DNA from: Nicotiana tabacum
Taxonomy: Eukaryota > Streptophyta > Magnoliopsida > Solanales > Solanaceae
DNA length: 64,000 bases
Assembly (NCBI RefSeq): GCF_000715075.1
Contig: NC_134096.1
Location: 70,003,026-70,067,025, forward strand
Direction of reading: 5' to 3'
In this document: in pieces, positions 60,911 through 64,000 of the stretch
Layout of the letters: each line of letters opens with the position of its first letter
Position numbering within the stretch: the stretch's first letter is position 1
Made by a program: the position numbers and the translations under genes
The notes under the pieces: model-generated
Database searches by the model: none
The model's input: only the letters and a program-made list of their open reading frames with translations
What the model was told of the DNA's origin: nothing

Positions 60911-62166
60911 TTTTACAGTGCTGTGTTGGGAATGAGCTGAAAATTTTAGTGAAATTTCAGTAAAGAAGATTGAAGCATAGAGAATTGTTTCATAGATGTA
61001 TTTTGGGTTCTTGGAACGTTATCCACTCTACTGTCAGCATAACAAGCTGATGAGTGTTGCTGACAGAGAAAAGGGGTTTTTCCGGGGTTTTAATTTTTTG
61101 ACTTTTTTTTTTCTTTTCTTTTTTTAAATTCAATACTAGCGTGGAGTAATTTTTATAAACTCCCTAGTTATTGTTGATGGTAAAAGTCTCCTTTCCCATC
61201 TCAAACGAGGGGATAAACAATAATTAACCACTTGAGTTTTAAAACTGTGCTTAGTTTTGATTTCATTATATAAAAGTTTGAGATTCAGCAAAAGAAAAAC
61301 AAAAGAAATATAATTTGTGAAACTGAGTCACGTCCTCTCGTAGTATATATTGTCACTACAATCAAACTTCTTTATAACAGCCTCGTTACAAAAGAAATAT
61401 AATCTGTTAAATTGAGTCACATCCTCTTGTACTATATATTGAAATTATAGTCAAATCTCTCTATAACAGCCTCGTTTGTTCCAAATATTTTTGGATGTTA
61501 TAGCGATCTATTGTTATAGAGAACATATATTATAACATAACATGAAAATTAGTTCCGAAAAAACTTGGTTTTTATAGTGAAGTGTTGTTATATATGAATG
61601 TTGTTATAGAGAGTTCTCAGCGTATATTGATGTGATCCTAAAATGGACAGTTTAGTGGCAGTGAAACAAAACTAAATGATGCCGAATCAAAAACACCTTC
61701 ATTCATACATAAAATGGTGAACACATAAATCCATCGCGTCCTTCAAAATTACCACATTGTGTTCATGAAAGTTTTACCAGAACATTTCTCTAATAACTGA
61801 TACGAATTGATTCGATTAAGTAAACATGATCAAGACCTATAATTTAATAATTTCATCATATTGGCGGAATATTTACTATAGAATTATGCGAAAATTTATA
61901 ACACTCAGCATAAACAACTCACTTAGACATGAAATTTCTCTTGCAATTTTCCCTCAAATTACTATAAAAAAAAAAATTAGTTAAGGATGACAGGAAAGTT
62001 CACATATTAGGTATTTACTTATTTCTAGACTTGGAGACTCTGCTTATGTAATTGTGTAAAGCATAGTTCCCCCGCCTAATATTAGGATAAATCATCTGAA
62101 TACTCAAGAGATCTGAATGAATCAAAGGATTGATACATATCTTTCCACCAAATTTAGGACCAAGAC
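60911..62166. other. Upstream region of PTAC14, with a MITE-like duplicated block
   Basis: The first part should contain the PTAC14 promoter; no TATA box is clear. At ~61304-61480 a ~90-bp stretch occurs twice in tandem (AAAAGAAATATAAT... CTATAACAGCCTCGTT). It is followed to ~61620 by further CTATAACAG/GTTATAGAG inverted words, as in plant MITEs. The rest is AT-rich with no gene seen. Confidence 0.5.
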
Positions 62167-62838
62167 TTTTACAACAATAACAACAACAACCCAGTAAAAT
62201 TTCACTAATGGGGTATGGGGAGAGTAGTGTATACGCAGACCTTACCCCTACCCCGAATGAGTAGAGAGGCTGTTTCCGAAAGACCATCGGCTCAAAAAAA
62301 ACAAAAAAAAAAAAGGACAAAAGGGAGACAATATTAGTATCACAACAACAATCATAGGATAAGTAAATAGGAACACCATGAAATGAAATCCAAAAGAAAG
62401 ATGCAAAGCAAAGGGAGACAATATTAGTAAATATTAGTATCATCACAACAGTCACAAGAAAAATAGGAACACCATGAAATCTAGAAGAAAGATGCAAAGC
62501 AAAAGCGATAGCTAGTAAATAGGACATGTACTGAAAAGCGAAATAGTAAGCCACAACATTCCCACTAGCTATCTTAAACAAAAATCCTACATGGCTAGTC
62601 CCACCATGGTACGAAGAAAGGACTCAACTACCTCCTAACCTACAACCCTAATACTCGACCTCCACATCTTCCTATAAAGTGTCATGTCCTCCGAAATCTG
62701 GAGCCTCGCCATATCCTTCCTGATCACCTCTCCCCAATACTTCTTAGGCCACCCTCTACCTCTTCTCGTGCCCTCCGCAACCAGCTGCTCACACCTCCGT
62801 ACCGGAGCATCTGGGCTTCTCCTCTGAAGTCTTATATA
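62167..62838 (-). mobile_element. RTE-type LINE, 5'-truncated 3' end
   Basis: On the minus strand, ~62838-62626 encodes the C-terminal tail of an RTE-clade reverse transcriptase (GRGRPKKYWGEVIRKDMARL, LYRKMWRSSIRV, stop). A ~430-bp 3' region follows and ends at 62167 with the TTG-type tail (GTTGTTGTTATTGTTG). Within the 3' region an ~85-bp block (GGGAGACAATATTAGTA ... GATGCAAAGCAAA) is duplicated in tandem. Its last ~130 bp (62170-62300) matches the TS SINE 3' part seen at 39925 and 53440. Confidence 0.8.
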
Positions 62839-63536
62839 AATATAACAATGTTGGACAGGGTTCGTCCATTAGCTGTGATGAGGCAAATGCAATGAACTTC
62901 CGGACCATCTTCCACTACTGAATAAACAATCTGGAATTCATACAATATTTGCAGTGGCCTGACTGAAGAACCTTTACCATCTCCACCACCAACGGCTGCT
63001 TCGTCACATCAACCATATGAGATGACATATTTCTGAGTCTCCAAAATGAATGGACAATTCAAGATTGTAAGATGAAGGGAGCAATCTGGCTATACAAGAT
63101 CATTACCCAATAGGAATTTCACCGCTCACTTGTTACTGTGATTTCCTATATCCCACCAACAGTTCCAAGGTACTGGAAGGAAAAGTTAACAGCACCAAAA
63201 TGAAAATCCACAAATAGCCGGTTGTCTTTTGCTTCAAGATAAAGATGAAGTAGAGGAACAATTGAGAATGAATTGCAACAATGAACCAAGATGCTAGAGA
63301 GGAATATCAATACTGCAAGGAAAAAAAATACTGCATCAGATCTGAAACCAGGGAGCCATGTCAAATATCAGGAAAAACATTTGGATATTTCTTACAACAA
63401 AAACATCTTCAAACTTTCAACTAATCTAACCAAAGAATACGACAACAAATAAAGCCAAACAGCATCACTATGCATGGGATTCAATTTTTAGTACATATTA
63501 CAACCAATTGGATCTCATCTCCAGCTATGCATACCG
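62839..63536. other. Intergenic region between LINE and copia element
   Basis: About 700 bases of mixed composition. No gene or element is recognised; short open frames are not convincing. Confidence 0.4.
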
Positions 63537-63684
63537 TGAGAAAGTACGAGAGAAAATATGTTATTAATATTGGATGAACAATACAATACAAGAGGTCCTT
63601 ATTTATAGCTATACTATACAAAGACATACTACTCCTCTACCAATGTGGGACAATACTACACTATATACATGTTGTAAACTAACA
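63537..63684 (-). repeat. Short copia 3' LTR (148 bp)
   Basis: On the minus strand it starts TGTTAGTTTACAACATG and ends CGTACTTTCTCA (TG...CA). It has a TATA-like GCTATAAATAAGG in the middle. The purine tract GAGGGGGAG directly precedes it. The other LTR lies beyond the right edge, so the pair and target duplication cannot be checked. Confidence 0.75.
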
Positions 63685-63691
63685 CTCCCCC

Positions 63692-64000
63692 TCAAGCCGG
63701 TGCATACAAATCATATGTACCGAGCTTGTTACATATATAACCAATACGAGGACCAGTGAGAGACTTGGTGAAAATATCTGCAAGTTGATCATTCGACCTC
63801 ACAAACTTTGTAGCAATCTCTCCTGAAAGTATCTTTTCTCTGACGAAGTGACAATCAATCTCAATGTGTTTAGTTCTCTCATGGAACACCGGATTTGATG
63901 CAATATCAAGGGCAACTTGATTATCGCACACAAGTTCCATCCGACTGATTTCACCAAATTTCAACTCCTTGAGCAATTGTTTGGTCCAGACTAGCTCACA
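63692..64000 (-). CDS. Copia polyprotein, RNase H C-terminal end (partial at right edge)
   Basis: The frame enters from the right edge and ends with the TGA at 63692-63694, just before the purine tract and LTR. It has the copia RNase H tail motifs VCDNQVALDIASNPVFHERT, HIEIDCHFVREK and NDQLADIFTKSL. The visible part is open, so this element may be less decayed than the one at 9217-14771. Most of it is outside the window. Confidence 0.9.
   Translation of the reverse strand, partial: CELVWTKQLLKELKFGEISRMELVCDNQVALDIASNPVFHERTKHIEIDCHFVREKILSGEIATKFVRSNDQLADIFTKSLTGPRIGYICNKLGTYDLYAPA

Noticed and set aside
62015..62581. 188-codon frame with hydrophobic stretches on the minus strand
   Set aside because: It lies in the 3' region of the LINE after the reverse transcriptase stop, includes internal repeats and the SINE-like tail, and has no domain.
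1..64000. CRISPR arrays, operons, ribosome binding sites
   Set aside because: The window is eukaryotic nuclear DNA with spliced genes; no regularly spaced identical repeats of CRISPR type are present.

Overview
The window is nuclear DNA of a flowering plant, almost certainly Solanaceae and most like Nicotiana. The evidence is host genes with GT-AG introns in an AT-rich background, TS-type SINEs ending in TTG repeats, hAT-type MITEs with CAGGGGCGGA ends, and nested Ty1/copia and Ty3/gypsy elements. The genus is an inference.

Layout, left to right. 1-859: 3' end of a cationic amino acid transporter gene (+). 847-4735: a ~1.95-kb tandem duplication of its 3' flank; each copy carries a decayed minus-strand gene I do not recognise. 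5456-7609: single-exon P-type PPR gene, EMB1025-like (-). 8378-9017: a ~640-bp palindrome. 9217-14771: degenerate Ty1/copia element with a 5-bp target duplication. 15035-16783: a TIR element containing a second, MULE-type MITE. 17299-20805: eight-exon MOSC/mARC gene (-). 21827-35944: a MULE transposon split by a ~10.9-kb Athila-like gypsy element at 24446-35371. 37134-39803: single-exon DYW PPR editing factor, OTP84-like (+). 41907-50291: nine-exon bacterial-type DNA topoisomerase I (-). 51966-60910: thirteen-exon SET-domain plastid gene PTAC14 (-), with a CpG-rich LTR-like insertion in intron 7. 62167-62838: 5'-truncated RTE-type LINE end. 63537-64000: 3' end of a second copia element.

The intact host genes share a theme. 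EMB1025-like PPR, OTP84, topoisomerase I and PTAC14 all belong to organelle gene expression or organelle DNA topology, and mARC-type MOSC proteins are organelle-associated molybdenum enzymes. EMB1025 and PTAC14 are also near neighbours in Arabidopsis (At4g20090 and At4g20130, from memory), which suggests an old syntenic block that has since been stretched by transposons.

Exon models were built by hand from splice sites, reading phase and remembered homologues. The three multi-exon models close in frame: MOSC 311 aa, topoisomerase 1170 aa, PTAC14 507 aa. I see no wholly new biological system. The most unusual features are the long palindrome, the 24-residue repeat array in the EMB1025-like protein, the duplicated unknown pseudogene and the CpG- and GC-palindrome repeats inside LTRs.
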